Shown piece by piece: positions 8,657 through 18,276 of a stretch of 64,000 nt of DNA (positions within the stretch are counted from its first letter, which is position 1; each line of letters opens with the position of its first letter). The position numbers and the translations under genes were made by a program. This stretch comes from Bacillota bacterium. Lineage in GTDB: Bacteria > Bacillota > Clostridia > Lachnospirales > Lachnospiraceae. Under the pieces are notes generated by a model. It was not told where the DNA came from. It made no database searches and saw nothing but the letters and a program-made list of their open reading frames with translations. The stretch is taken from NCBI GenBank assembly GCA_023420085.1, contig JAEZWQ010000034.1, forward strand, positions 28,315 to 92,314, written 5' to 3'.

Positions 8657-10029
8657 CTAACGCCTTCCCTTGTATCTTCAAGGACAATCCCTTTTGATAA
8701 AAGATCATCTCTAATAGAATCAGCAAGTACAAAGTCTTTATTCTTTTTTGCCTCTGTTCTTTTTTCAATTAATGATGTAATATCCTCATCCAATATTTCT
8801 TCTTTTTCTTTAAGAATAAGACCTAAAACATCGCTTAATTTATCATATATATGAATAGCATACTCTATATCTTCTTTGGAAGAATCTTTAGTTATTTGAG
8901 TATTGCAATATCTAGTCAGTTCAAATAATTGAGTAACTGCATCAGCCGTATTAAAATCATTATCCATAGCTTTTTCAAACTCAATTACATAAGAATCTAA
9001 ATTTTGTTTATGTTCAGACTTATTCTCATTGTTAGCCATATTCAACTTTTCATTTAAAAGTGAATATCCTTTTTTCAATCTTTCAAGTGATGAACTTGTA
9101 GAATCAAGTCCTTCAAAAGAAAAGTTTATAGGCCCATGATAATTAGAACTTAGCATAAACAATCTTAAAACTTGACCATCGTATTTTTCTAGCACTTCAT
9201 TTATTGTATAGAAGTTACCAAGAGACTTTGACATCTTTTTATTATCAACCTTTAGAAAACCGTTATGCATCCAATAATTTGCAAATGTTTTATGTGAGCA
9301 ACATTCACTTTGCGCAATCTCATTCTCATGGTGAGGGAAAATAAGATCTTCACCACCTGCATGTATGTCTATCTGTTCACCTAGGTATTTTTTTGACATA
9401 ACTGAACATTCAATATGCCATCCTGGCCTTCCCTCAGACCAAGGTGAACTCCACGCTATTTCCCCATCTTTTTTAGGCTTCCACAAAACAAAATCAAGAG
9501 CGTCTTCTTTTTCATCATCAACTTGTATTCTTGCCCCTGAAATTAGATCATCAATATTTTTCTTAGATAATTTTCCATATTCACTGAAACTTCTAGTTCT
9601 AAAGAAAACACTTCCATTTTTTTCATATGCATGGCCACTTTTAATTAAATCAGATATCATATCAATCATTCCATCAATTTCTTGAGTAGCCCTAGGGTGG
9701 TATGTTGCAGGTTTTATATTAAGACTTTTCATATTGTCTTTACAAGCAGCAATATATCTTTCTGCAATCTCAACAGCTGTTATCCCCTCTTCATTAGCTC
9801 GGTTAATAATTTTATCATCTACATCTGTAAAGTTCGAAACAAAATTAACTTCATAACCTTTATATTCAAAGTATCTTCTAACCGTATCGAATACAATAAG
9901 CGGTCTGGCATTACCAATATGAATAAAGTTGTATACAGTTGGTCCGCATACATACATTCTCACTTTGCCTTCTTCTATAGGTTTAAATTCTTCTTTTTTT
10001 GCTGTTAATGTATTATATATTTGTATCAT
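8641..10029 (-). CDS. cysS: Cysteinyl-tRNA synthetase
   Basis: Charges tRNA-Cys. It is 462 residues, class I, with HIGN at 37-40 and KMSKS at 265-269. The zinc ligands expected for the family are in place: Cys28 (CGPT), Cys208 (HIECS) and the HHENE segment. The start has GAGGA six bases upstream. No T-box leader is present in the 60 bp upstream. It is the first gene of the run towards mrnC and rlmB. Confidence 0.97.
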   Translation of the reverse strand: MIQIYNTLTAKKEEFKPIEEGKVRMYVCGPTVYNFIHIGNARPLIVFDTVRRYFEYKGYEVNFVSNFTDVDDKIINRANEEGITAVEIAERYIAACKDNMKSLNIKPATYHPRATQEIDGMIDMISDLIKSGHAYEKNGSVFFRTRSFSEYGKLSKKNIDDLISGARIQVDDEKEDALDFVLWKPKKDGEIAWSSPWSEGRPGWHIECSVMSKKYLGEQIDIHAGGEDLIFPHHENEIAQSECCSHKTFANYWMHNGFLKVDNKKMSKSLGNFYTINEVLEKYDGQVLRLFMLSSNYHGPINFSFEGLDSTSSSLERLKKGYSLLNEKLNMANNENKSEHKQNLDSYVIEFEKAMDNDFNTADAVTQLFELTRYCNTQITKDSSKEDIEYAIHIYDKLSDVLGLILKEKEEILDEDITSLIEKRTEAKKNKDFVLADSIRDDLLSKGIVLEDTREGVRWKRV

Positions 10030-10090
10030 AAAATCCTCATAATCATTGATAATATTAGTAATATTATATCATAAAATAACCTTTATAACA

Positions 10091-10696
10091 TTATTTATTA
10101 AGATATTGCTTCAAAGGCAAATATATAGATGCCATCAGAATACCAGAAACAATTGCTTCTGTTAAACCATTAATTAATACAATTGTCAAAAGTGCACCTA
10201 TCAACCCATTAGACGCTATCTTCATTACTTGAATATATTCGTTACCATAAAAAATATATATTCCTACCATAACTAGAATTGTATGAATTAATGTTAGTAA
10301 AGCGCTTACTATAAATACCCTTTTTTTATCAAAACTATTTGTTACAAATATTCCAGATAAAAATCCTAATATTATTCTAGGTAAAAAACAAATAATTATA
10401 CTATATATACCACCACCTATATCACCTATCTTATAAATAGGCGTAAATATAAATGATAATACTGAAGGATTTAACGTGTTGGATAGTAAACTAGAAAATC
10501 CAAAAGCTAATCCCATAAATATACCAACTTTTGGTCCACAAAGCATAGAAACTAATATAACAGGTATATGAATTAATGTAATTTTTAACCAAGGTGTATA
10601 AATATATCCTATATTAGGGACTATTGTCATCAAAATAATTATAGCTAACCCTATTGTCTTTATAATAAAATATCTATTAACACTACTCTTATTCAT
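10091..10696 (-). CDS. ECF transporter S component, substrate unknown
   Basis: A 201-residue, six-helix membrane protein resembling substrate-binding subunits of energy-coupling factor vitamin transporters. These share an EcfAAT module encoded elsewhere. The LIHIPVIL segment followed by GPKVGIFMGLAFG resembles the pantothenate/folate-like branch, but specificity cannot be fixed from sequence. No riboswitch precedes it. It overlaps the upstream unknown gene by 8 bp and is the last gene of the thrS-ligA run. Confidence 0.75.
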   Translation of the reverse strand: MNKSSVNRYFIIKTIGLAIIILMTIVPNIGYIYTPWLKITLIHIPVILVSMLCGPKVGIFMGLAFGFSSLLSNTLNPSVLSFIFTPIYKIGDIGGGIYSIIICFLPRIILGFLSGIFVTNSFDKKRVFIVSALLTLIHTILVMVGIYIFYGNEYIQVMKIASNGLIGALLTIVLINGLTEAIVSGILMASIYLPLKQYLNK

Positions 10697-11468
10697 ATAA
10701 AAATCTTTCTCTTTCCTTAAACTCGTCCCTTAAATCACGCAATATTTCATCAAAATTATTCATATCTATCATATCTGAAGCTATATCATTAAATACATAA
10801 TTATTTTCAGTATCATTGTATCTAATTGAAAAATAATCAATTATTACGCCTGATTTAATTAATAATTTTTTTAAATATCTAAAATCACATGCTGCGTTAT
10901 AATCTGTCATATTATTTTTTTCAATAAATATACCCAGATGAACTGGATACTTATACATTTCTTCCAACTTTGTATCTAATGGCACGTCTTTTAACTTATA
11001 GTCCTTTGTTTCTGAAAAATTGATTTTGATATTCTTAAAATAATTTATTACTGAATCAGGTAAATTATTCCCCAAAATATTTGTTATTTTATCTTCGTAT
11101 TCCTTCGATAACCTATTAATTGTCTTTACCTTATTTAATACATCAATATAATATTCATTTGCATCTATCTGTTTAGTTTCAGGTGAGAAATAAATATTAA
11201 AATTATCATCTTTAACCAATCTATTTTGAAAGTGTATATAATATTTGTTTGGTTTAAATAAATATTTAATTTCTCCAATATCATATTTACTAAGATCAAG
11301 GTTAATATTTGCATATTTCTTTATATTTCTTTCAGCAATATTAGCTCTCATTGGATTTCCATTAAATGCAAATAATATATTAATAATAAATAGAGCAATT
11401 AAAGCTATTATTGTTATTCCCATCAATCTTAACAAATATTTAATTATAATTTTTCTATAGCATTTCAT
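10689..11468 (-). CDS. Unknown membrane-anchored extracytoplasmic protein
   Basis: 259 residues with one N-terminal transmembrane helix (about 13-34), then a soluble region rich in charged residues. Just after the helix a GNPM segment precedes an amphipathic helix, an arrangement seen in small PepSY-like or YfjL-like anchored proteins of Firmicutes. The resemblance is too weak for a name. It starts 14 bp inside ligA with only a poor ribosome site, so it probably depends on translational coupling. Confidence 0.65.
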   Translation of the reverse strand: MKCYRKIIIKYLLRLMGITIIALIALFIINILFAFNGNPMRANIAERNIKKYANINLDLSKYDIGEIKYLFKPNKYYIHFQNRLVKDDNFNIYFSPETKQIDANEYYIDVLNKVKTINRLSKEYEDKITNILGNNLPDSVINYFKNIKINFSETKDYKLKDVPLDTKLEEMYKYPVHLGIFIEKNNMTDYNAACDFRYLKKLLIKSGVIIDYFSIRYNDTENNYVFNDIASDMIDMNNFDEILRDLRDEFKERERFLYE

Positions 11469-13587
11469 AAAAATCTTTTTCAGTAATTATTGGTATATTT
11501 AACTCTTTAGCTTTTTTATTCTTAGATGAGTTTGATTTATTATCATTATTTATCAAAAAATTAGTATTCTTCGAAACCGAACTACTTACTCTACCTCCAT
11601 TCGCTTCAATTAAATCTACTAATTCCTGTCGATTTGAAACATTTTCTAATTTACCAGTTATAACAAATATCAAATTATTTATTTTAGATAATTTTTTTTC
11701 TTTATCATTAAATGTCAAAATATTTAACAAGTCTAATATGCTTGACTTATTTTTATCATTCTGAAAATACTCAAATATATTATTTGCCAATACCGGTCCA
11801 ATTCCATCAATATTTTCTAATTCTTCTACACTTGCATCAATTATTTTATTTATATCATTAAACTTATCAATTAATATACGTGCAACAGATTTACCAACGT
11901 CTTTTATCCCTAATGCAGCAATAAATTTGTATTGTTCAGTTATTTTTGAATTATTAATTGCATTAAGTACATTATCTAATTTCTTTATACCAAATTTAAG
12001 AGCTTTTGCCCATTCACTCCTATTTTTTGGGTCGATATCAAGTTCAAATCTTTCAATAATTTCTTGTCTTCTTTCCGGTAGTAGGTATATATCATTTATG
12101 TTATTTATAAATTCATTATCAATAAATGTCTCTAATATTTTACCACCCAAACCACTTATATCCATACCATTTTTTGAAATAAAATGTTCAAGAAATTTAT
12201 TTAATTTCGCTGGACAAAAATCATTAGGGCAATATAAGTCTTTACTTATATTACTATTTCTAATCTCAAGTTCACTTCCACATACTGGACATATACTAGG
12301 GTGAATAATCGTATTACTTCGTGTAATATTATCATCAACCTGCGGTATAATCATATTTGCCTTATATACAAGTATTTCATCTCCAATACCTAATTGCAAT
12401 GACTCAAAAATACCTAAATTATGAAGAGAAGCCCTCTGTACAGTCGTCCCTTCAAGTTCTATCGGTTCAAAAATTGCTATTGGATTTATTAATCCCGTTC
12501 TTGATGGGTTCCATAAAACATCAGTCAATCTTGTTTTTTTTGTATTGTCTGCCCACTTAAATGCAATTGCATTTTGTGGAAACTTTGCTGTACTACCAAG
12601 TTTATTACCATATTCAATATCATCATATAATAAAACAAGACCATCAGATGCAATATTATTATGATTTATATTTTCTGAAAACCAATTTACAGCATCTGTA
12701 ATATTAGATTTATCAACCATTTTATGGTACACGACATCAAAGCCCTGTTCAGATAAGAATTCAAATTCTTTATAATGAGAATTATTAAAATTTAGATTAT
12801 CTGCTGTTACTAAAGAAAAGGCATAGAATTCAACTTTTCTATCATAAGTTATTCTTGGATTTAGCTGTCTTACAGCACCACTACATAAATTTCTAGGATT
12901 TTTATACAGTAATGAGTCGATTTCAAAATTACTTTCATTGGAAAAAAGTTTCTCAGTATTATTAATTATAATATCATTCATATACCTGTTAACATCATTA
13001 ATATCAAGTGGATTATCAATATTAATAATATATTTAATTATTGCATTTTTAACACTGTCTATTAACTTTTTATTATTGATATTATAAAAATTATCATAAC
13101 TAATAACAGCTTCACCTCTTAAAACAAGTTTACCCTTGAATGGAATGCTTTTTGGTAAATTTCTAAACATTCTAGCATTGTTAGTAATCACCTCTCCTAT
13201 ATGACCATCGCCTCTTGTTAATGCATTAGTTAACCTTCCATTTTCATATGTTAATACAACAGTTAATCCATCTAATTTCCATGATAGAATACCTTCTTTA
13301 TCACCTAAAAATCTTTCTAATTCACTAACATTCTTTGTTTTATTTAATGATAGCATTGGTATTGAATGCTCCATTTTAGGTAAAGAACTACTAATTTCAC
13401 TTCCAACATTTTGAGTCGGACTATTTTCAAGTATTATTCCTGTTGTATTTTCAAGTTCTACTAATTCATCATATAGCTCATCATATTTTTTATTAGACAT
13501 TATCTCATTATCATTTTGATAATATTCATGTGCTGCATTATTTAATAATTCAACAAGTTCTTCTATTCTTTTTTTATCATTCATCAT
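11455..13587 (-). CDS. ligA: NAD-dependent DNA ligase with an insertion in the adenylation domain
   Basis: Seals nicks in DNA during replication and repair using NAD. It is 710 residues, about 40-50 longer than usual. The catalytic lysine is Lys104 in KLDG. The tetra-cysteine zinc finger (CPVCGS ... CPNDFCP), helix-hairpin-helix repeats and a C-terminal BRCT domain follow in order. The extra length is mostly at residues about 171-226, between the GEAV strand and the NPRN motif, where most ligases have only a short loop. The gene overlaps the rluF-like gene upstream by 11 bp. Confidence 0.96.
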   Translation of the reverse strand: MMNDKKRIEELVELLNNAAHEYYQNDNEIMSNKKYDELYDELVELENTTGIILENSPTQNVGSEISSSLPKMEHSIPMLSLNKTKNVSELERFLGDKEGILSWKLDGLTVVLTYENGRLTNALTRGDGHIGEVITNNARMFRNLPKSIPFKGKLVLRGEAVISYDNFYNINNKKLIDSVKNAIIKYIINIDNPLDINDVNRYMNDIIINNTEKLFSNESNFEIDSLLYKNPRNLCSGAVRQLNPRITYDRKVEFYAFSLVTADNLNFNNSHYKEFEFLSEQGFDVVYHKMVDKSNITDAVNWFSENINHNNIASDGLVLLYDDIEYGNKLGSTAKFPQNAIAFKWADNTKKTRLTDVLWNPSRTGLINPIAIFEPIELEGTTVQRASLHNLGIFESLQLGIGDEILVYKANMIIPQVDDNITRSNTIIHPSICPVCGSELEIRNSNISKDLYCPNDFCPAKLNKFLEHFISKNGMDISGLGGKILETFIDNEFINNINDIYLLPERRQEIIERFELDIDPKNRSEWAKALKFGIKKLDNVLNAINNSKITEQYKFIAALGIKDVGKSVARILIDKFNDINKIIDASVEELENIDGIGPVLANNIFEYFQNDKNKSSILDLLNILTFNDKEKKLSKINNLIFVITGKLENVSNRQELVDLIEANGGRVSSSVSKNTNFLINNDNKSNSSKNKKAKELNIPIITEKDFYEML

Positions 13588-14287
13588 TATATCCTATGAT
13601 TTTCTTTAATTCATTTATTTCATTAAAACTTAATGGAATAAGTTCTCCTTTTTTCATATTACCTAGTTCTATATTTATTATTCTTATTCTTTTTAATTTT
13701 ACAACAGTTAGATCAAAGTATTCACACATTCTTCTAATTTGTCTGTTTAACCCTTGAGTGATAGTTATATTAAATAAATCATTACCCAACCTTTTTATAA
13801 CACAAGGTTTAGTTATTTGATCTAAAATAGGAACTCCCTTTTCCATCAATCTTATCGTCTTATCATCAATAGGTTTATTTACCCTAACAATATATTCTTT
13901 TTCTTTATTATTTGAGCTTTTTAAAATAGGATTAACTATATTACCATCATTTGTAAGTAAGATAAGTCCTTCTGAATTTTTATCTAATCTACCAATTGGA
14001 TAAATGCGTCTATTATAGTTGATATAACTAATAATATTATATGGATTATTTATATCGGTTGTACATTCGACACCTATAGGTTTATAAAATTTTAAATAAA
14101 TTTTTTCATTAGTCCGATTTACTAAATTACCATCAATGCTAATCTCATCTTCACTATCATCAATGATAGAGCCAAGATCGGCATATCTATCATTGATCTT
14201 GACTCTTCTTTCATTAATTAGTCTATCAGCTTCTCGTCTTGAGCAATAGCCTATATTACTTAGATATTTATTTATTCTGACTTTCAT
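13577..14287 (-). CDS. rluF: rRNA pseudouridine synthase, RluF-like
   Basis: Isomerises uridine to pseudouridine in 23S rRNA. It is 236 residues. An N-terminal S4 RNA-binding domain (SRREADRLI) is followed by the RsuA-family catalytic domain with the essential Asp in GRLDKNSEGL. The GVECTTD and GLNRQIRRMCE segments fit the RluF branch better than RluB or RsuA. It overlaps thrS by 20 bp and ligA by 11 bp. Enzyme class is sure; the exact target nucleotide is inferred. Confidence 0.85.
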   Translation of the reverse strand: MKVRINKYLSNIGYCSRREADRLINERRVKINDRYADLGSIIDDSEDEISIDGNLVNRTNEKIYLKFYKPIGVECTTDINNPYNIISYINYNRRIYPIGRLDKNSEGLILLTNDGNIVNPILKSSNNKEKEYIVRVNKPIDDKTIRLMEKGVPILDQITKPCVIKRLGNDLFNITITQGLNRQIRRMCEYFDLTVVKLKRIRIINIELGNMKKGELIPLSFNEINELKKIIGYNDE

Positions 14288-16232
14288 CTACTTCTATTAT
14301 TCTTATCTCTTTTGTTCTAATCTCTTTAGATAAATCATCTATAAACTTATCTAACTTCTTACTGCCTTCATCGCCAAGATATCTACTTCTTACAGAAACT
14401 GTATCCGTATCTTGCTCATTTTGTCCTACTATTATTTGATAAGGAATTCTTTCTAATCTGGCTTCACGTATCTTGTAACCAATCTTTTCTGCTCTGTGGT
14501 CTGCAGTTGCTAATATGCCATTCTTCTTCAATTCATTCACTACTTTATTAGCATATTCTTCATATTTTTCAGATAATGGTAAAACTCTAACTTGCTCAGG
14601 GCATAGCCATGTAGGTAACTGACCTGCATACTTTTCTATTAACATAGCAAGCATTCTTTCATAGCAACCACATGATGTTCTATGAATTATATATGGTCTT
14701 TTCTTTTCTCCATTTTCATCTATATAGTACATGTCATAAACTTCTGCTAATGAACAATCAAGTTGTACAGTAATAATTGTATCTTCCTTGCCATATACAT
14801 TTTTAAATTGTATATCGATTTTAGGCCCATAAAATGCTGCTTCACCGTCAGCCTCTTCAAATTTATGACCCATATTTACTAAAATATCCCTCAAAATATC
14901 TTGAGTTCTATTCCACTCTTCAGCTGTTCCTATGTATTTTTCAGTATTGTTAGGATCCCACTTTGATAGCCTATACCAAACATCTTCTTTTATGCCTAAG
15001 GTTCTCATACAATAATCAATAAGTTCAAGTACTTCTTTAATTTCACTTTCTACTTGCTCTGGTGTAATGATAATATGTCCTTCTGATATTGTAAATTGTC
15101 TTAATCTAATTAATCCATGCATTTCACCTGAATCTTCATTTCTGAATAAAGTCGATGTTTCTCCTAATCTCATAGGTAAATCTCGATAACTTCTTTGCTT
15201 AGCTTTATATATCATATATTGAAATGGGCATGTCATAGGTCTTAGAGCCATAGCTTTCTCATCATCATTAGGATCTCCTAAAATCATCATATTATCCTTG
15301 TAATGTTGCCAATGTCCACTAAGCTTATATAAATCGCTCTTAGCCATCAAAGGAGTCTTTGTCCTAAGATATCCTCTTGATTCCTCTTCATCTTCTATCC
15401 ATCTTTGCATAGTTTGAATTATTTTTGTCCCCTTAGGCATTAACAAAGGTAAACCCTGTCCGATAATATCAACTGTTGTAAAGATTTCCATTTCTCTACC
15501 TAATTTATTATGATCTCTTCTCTTTATATCCTCTAGCCTTTCCATATGAGCATCTAATCCCTCTTTATCTGGATATGATGTTCCATATATTCTTGTAAGC
15601 ATTTTATTATTTTCATCTCCCTTCCAGTAAGCTCCAGAAGAAGACAATAATTTAAATGCCTTAATAGGCTTAACATTCATTAAATGTGGTCCTGCACAAA
15701 GGTCACTAAAATCATCAATTGAATATACTGAAATAACTTCATCCTCAGGTATTTCATTTATTAGTTCTACCTTATAGACTTCATCTATATTTGAAAATAA
15801 ATCAATAGCTTCAGACCTAGAAACTACACTCTTATTAACTCTAAAAGCTCGTTTAATGATTTTTTTCATTTCTTTTTCTATCTTATCAAGGTCTTCTCTT
15901 GTAAGCGGATTTATGTCAAAATCATAATAATATCCGTCATCAATAGCAGGCCCTATAGCAACTTTTGCACTTGGATATAGTTTTTTTACTGCCATAGCTA
16001 ATACATGAGATGTTGTATGCCAAAATGCCTTTTTGGCCATTATATCATCTTCAAATCTAAGAACTTCAATTTCTGCATCTTCTTTTATTACTGTTCTTAG
16101 ATCTAAATACTCATTATTTATTTTTGCTATACAAGCTGTTTTAGAAAGCTCTACATTTATATCTAAAATAATATCAAATATAGATAAAGGTTCGCTAAAT
16201 TCTTTAATAATTCCATTTAATTTTATTTTCAT
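14268..16232 (-). CDS. thrS: Threonyl-tRNA synthetase
   Basis: Charges tRNA-Thr and edits mischarged serine. It is 654 residues, full length. The order is an N-terminal TGS domain, the editing domain with HTTSH, the class II catalytic core (MTCPFQYMIY carries the zinc cysteine), and the anticodon domain. AAGGAG lies 6 bp before the ATG. Expression is controlled by the T-box leader immediately upstream, which reads uncharged tRNA-Thr. Confidence 0.97.
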   Translation of the reverse strand: MKIKLNGIIKEFSEPLSIFDIILDINVELSKTACIAKINNEYLDLRTVIKEDAEIEVLRFEDDIMAKKAFWHTTSHVLAMAVKKLYPSAKVAIGPAIDDGYYYDFDINPLTREDLDKIEKEMKKIIKRAFRVNKSVVSRSEAIDLFSNIDEVYKVELINEIPEDEVISVYSIDDFSDLCAGPHLMNVKPIKAFKLLSSSGAYWKGDENNKMLTRIYGTSYPDKEGLDAHMERLEDIKRRDHNKLGREMEIFTTVDIIGQGLPLLMPKGTKIIQTMQRWIEDEEESRGYLRTKTPLMAKSDLYKLSGHWQHYKDNMMILGDPNDDEKAMALRPMTCPFQYMIYKAKQRSYRDLPMRLGETSTLFRNEDSGEMHGLIRLRQFTISEGHIIITPEQVESEIKEVLELIDYCMRTLGIKEDVWYRLSKWDPNNTEKYIGTAEEWNRTQDILRDILVNMGHKFEEADGEAAFYGPKIDIQFKNVYGKEDTIITVQLDCSLAEVYDMYYIDENGEKKRPYIIHRTSCGCYERMLAMLIEKYAGQLPTWLCPEQVRVLPLSEKYEEYANKVVNELKKNGILATADHRAEKIGYKIREARLERIPYQIIVGQNEQDTDTVSVRSRYLGDEGSKKLDKFIDDLSKEIRTKEIRIIEVDESQNK

Positions 16233-16260
16233 ATTATCTCCTTTTTATTGAATTTATTTT

Positions 16261-16437
16261 ACTACAAAAAAACCCCTGCAAAAGCAGGGGCGACTATATC
16301 GCGGTTCCACCCTTATTTATAACTTAAATATGTAGACTCCAAGGTGGTACATACATAACTTCATCAAGAACTCTCACCAACCGTTCCTTCTCTGTGCAAT
16401 TCATTATGCATACATGTCCTTTTCAACATCTATATTA
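16261..16437 (-). promoter_or_regulatory. T-box riboswitch leader of thrS
   Basis: On the minus strand the leader contains, in order, the AGAGAA motif, a GGTGAGAG distal-loop signal, a candidate threonine specifier ACC within TACCACCTTGGAG, and the invariant T-box GGGTGGAACCGCG (near 16312-16300). It ends in a GC-rich hairpin, CCCCTGC/GCAGGGG (16273-16290), followed by seven T, which is the terminator. Uncharged tRNA-Thr would pair with the specifier and the T-box bulge to form the antiterminator and let thrS be transcribed. The specifier choice is inferred from the gene downstream. Confidence 0.95.
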
Positions 16438-16465
16438 ATTATATCTCAATAAATTCATATGTCAA
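16438..16465 (-). promoter_or_regulatory. Promoter of the thrS T-box operon
   Basis: TTGACA (16465-16460) and TATAAT (16443-16438) are perfect consensus boxes with a 16-bp spacer. They place the start of transcription just before the T-box leader. Confidence 0.8.
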
Positions 16466-16563
16466 CCAACTTAAAACTTATTATTTACATGACAAACAAT
16501 CTCAAAACCACAGATGAACTGAAATACTTATATATCTGTATTATTTATTTTCTATAAGAATAT

Positions 16564-17397
16564 TTATTTATTACTCTCTATAGTTTCTTTCTTTTTTATG
16601 TAAAATGATTTTGCAAAATTTACACATTCTTTCATATTGAAAGCTTCAATGCTAGCTTTGCCAACTTTTGCTATATTAACTTTGTAATGTTTACAAAAAG
16701 ACTTTTGTAAATCTATGAAATCATCATAAATATCAAATTCTATATTATCAAATTCAATCCACTTTTCTCTTCCATCTATAGATACTTTTGATTTTTCTAT
16801 TATTTTATCCCTATCTATATAATTTTCAGCAAGATGAATTGAAGTATTTGAATCAAAATCAGTTCCGATTAACAACACTTTTGCATTTAACTCATACAAT
16901 TTTTCTAAAGGCGAGTTCCTTCCCAACGGAAAATTCAAAGGCTGATCTTTAGTAATAAATGTAGCAAGTTTTCCTATTGCAGAAAATGAATATACCGGAT
17001 GTGAACTTCTAACTGAATTCGGTAAACTTCTAATAAAATTACTGAACTCTCCCATAGCTTTTGAATATGAAGTATTAATATTAAAAGGTGGCATATTTCT
17101 TCTTATGGTATCAAACCATTCTTGAGGCACTTTGGGACATTCCCAAGTACTAGGATCAGTTATTTCAACAGTTTGAGTTGGCACAACTATTGTTCCATCT
17201 AATCCTAAAACCGTATCAAGCGCTAAATATATAGTTTCTACTCCACCAATAACATATCCAAGGGAACTTAATGATGCATGAACAATTACATTATCCCCTT
17301 TATTAAGTCCTATTTCTTTAAATTTTTCTATTAAATCTATCTTAGTTATAGGCATATCATTATTTATTATAGCTTCTTCAATATATTTGTATGACAC
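16564..17397 (-). CDS. AAC(3)-family aminoglycoside N-acetyltransferase-like protein
   Basis: Belongs to the family that acetylates aminoglycosides at N3; chromosomal members such as YokD often have no proven drug substrate. It is about 277 residues with the family landmarks VIVHASLSSLG, GTIVVPTQT, SSHPVYSF and LLIGTDFDSNTSIHLAE. An ATG at 17409 is in frame, but its own bases form the Shine-Dalgarno GGAGG of a GTG at 17397 with a 5-bp gap, so the GTG is the more likely start. No mobile element is adjacent, so it looks like a resident gene. Resistance is possible but unproven. Confidence 0.85.
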   Translation of the reverse strand: MSYKYIEEAIINNDMPITKIDLIEKFKEIGLNKGDNVIVHASLSSLGYVIGGVETIYLALDTVLGLDGTIVVPTQTVEITDPSTWECPKVPQEWFDTIRRNMPPFNINTSYSKAMGEFSNFIRSLPNSVRSSHPVYSFSAIGKLATFITKDQPLNFPLGRNSPLEKLYELNAKVLLIGTDFDSNTSIHLAENYIDRDKIIEKSKVSIDGREKWIEFDNIEFDIYDDFIDLQKSFCKHYKVNIAKVGKASIEAFNMKECVNFAKSFYIKKKETIESNK

Positions 17398-17412
17398 TAC
17401 TACCTCCATTTT

Positions 17413-17439
17413 ATAAGATTTATTATTTATAAATCTTAT
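17413..17439. promoter_or_regulatory. 11-bp inverted repeat just upstream of the AAC(3)-like gene
   Basis: ATAAGATTTAT (17413-17423) is repeated in perfect inverse at 17429-17439 around five bases. It ends about 6 bp before the Shine-Dalgarno of the AAC(3)-like gene. It could be an operator or an mRNA structure that limits initiation. No T-run follows it on the minus strand, so a terminator is less likely. Confidence 0.4.
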
Positions 17440-17614
17440 AATTATTTTCTTTGTCTTCTTTATATTTTGATATGTTTTTTTACACTTTTATCTATACCAG
17501 CTATTTCGATTGGTTCATAAGTACTAATACATAGTCATATATGACTCTATTAAGTTGATATGGTAAACTTTAGTTACATATCACTATGTTGTTATAATTT
17601 TATACTAATAATTT

Positions 17615-18169
17615 TTATTTATCGCTATAGTACATTATTTCTTCCATTATCTCATCTGCCACTCTTTTACTAAGTAAATACTTGATGATTTCATAAGAAA
17701 ATTCAATGCATGCTCCAAGTCCTTTAGCAGTAATTATATTATTATCTACAGTAACCTTTTCTCCAGTATATGTTCCAGATATAAATTTATTTTCAAATCC
17801 TGGATAGCATGTAGCCTTTTTATCTTTTAAGTATCCATTTTCTCCAAGAATAGATGGAGCAGCACATATTGCAGCAACTAACTTTTTATTACTTATATAG
17901 TGGTCTACTATCCCCATTATTTTCTTATTATTACCCAAATTATAGGTTCCCGGTAGTCCTCCTGGTAGTATTATTCCATCAGCATCTAAGTAACTACTAT
18001 GGTCGATTGTATTATCTGCCAAGAAAACAATATTATTTGACGCCTTTGTATATACATCATCATTAATAGTAATTATCTCTGTTTTAATACCAGCACGTAA
18101 AAGAAGGTCAGCTGTCATCAATGTTTCACATAATTCACTTCCATCCGCAACAAATATATATATTTTCAT
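17615..18169 (-). CDS. DJ-1/PfpI family protein
   Basis: A 184-residue protein with the DJ-1 fold. The nucleophile elbow reads AAICAAP with Cys102, and the GGLPGTYNLG segment is typical. Family members act as glyoxalase/deglycase-like enzymes or redox sensors; which applies here is not visible. The frame is open to 18250, but the ATG at 18169 fits the family N-terminus (MKIYIFVADG) and has a GTGGG site upstream, whereas the longer version would add a stretch of isoleucines. Confidence 0.87.
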   Translation of the reverse strand: MKIYIFVADGSELCETLMTADLLLRAGIKTEIITINDDVYTKASNNIVFLADNTIDHSSYLDADGIILPGGLPGTYNLGNNKKIMGIVDHYISNKKLVAAICAAPSILGENGYLKDKKATCYPGFENKFISGTYTGEKVTVDNNIITAKGLGACIEFSYEIIKYLLSKRVADEIMEEIMYYSDK

Positions 18170-18235
18170 AACAATACCCACTTTCATTTGTATTATAATT
18201 ATTATAATATAATGTAAATACATTTTTAAAGTTAT

Positions 18236-18263
18236 TAGACAAAATTTCATTTTGATATATAAT
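18236..18263 (+). promoter_or_regulatory. Predicted promoter of the CYTH-mutS2 pair
   Basis: TAGACA (18236-18241) and TATAAT (18258-18263) are separated by 16 bp. Transcription would begin near 18270, only about 7 bases before the CYTH start codon, leaving no room for a ribosome binding site. Confidence 0.5.
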
Positions 18264-18276
18264 TATATAGTAAATT

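Noticed and set aside
10030..10090. Possible T-box before cysS
   Set aside because: The gap is about 60 bp and lacks the GGGTGGAACCGCG motif and a terminator; too short for a T-box leader.
16564..17397. AAC(3)-like gene as a recently acquired resistance gene
   Set aside because: Base composition matches the neighbours, and no insertion sequence, integron or plasmid gene is nearby.
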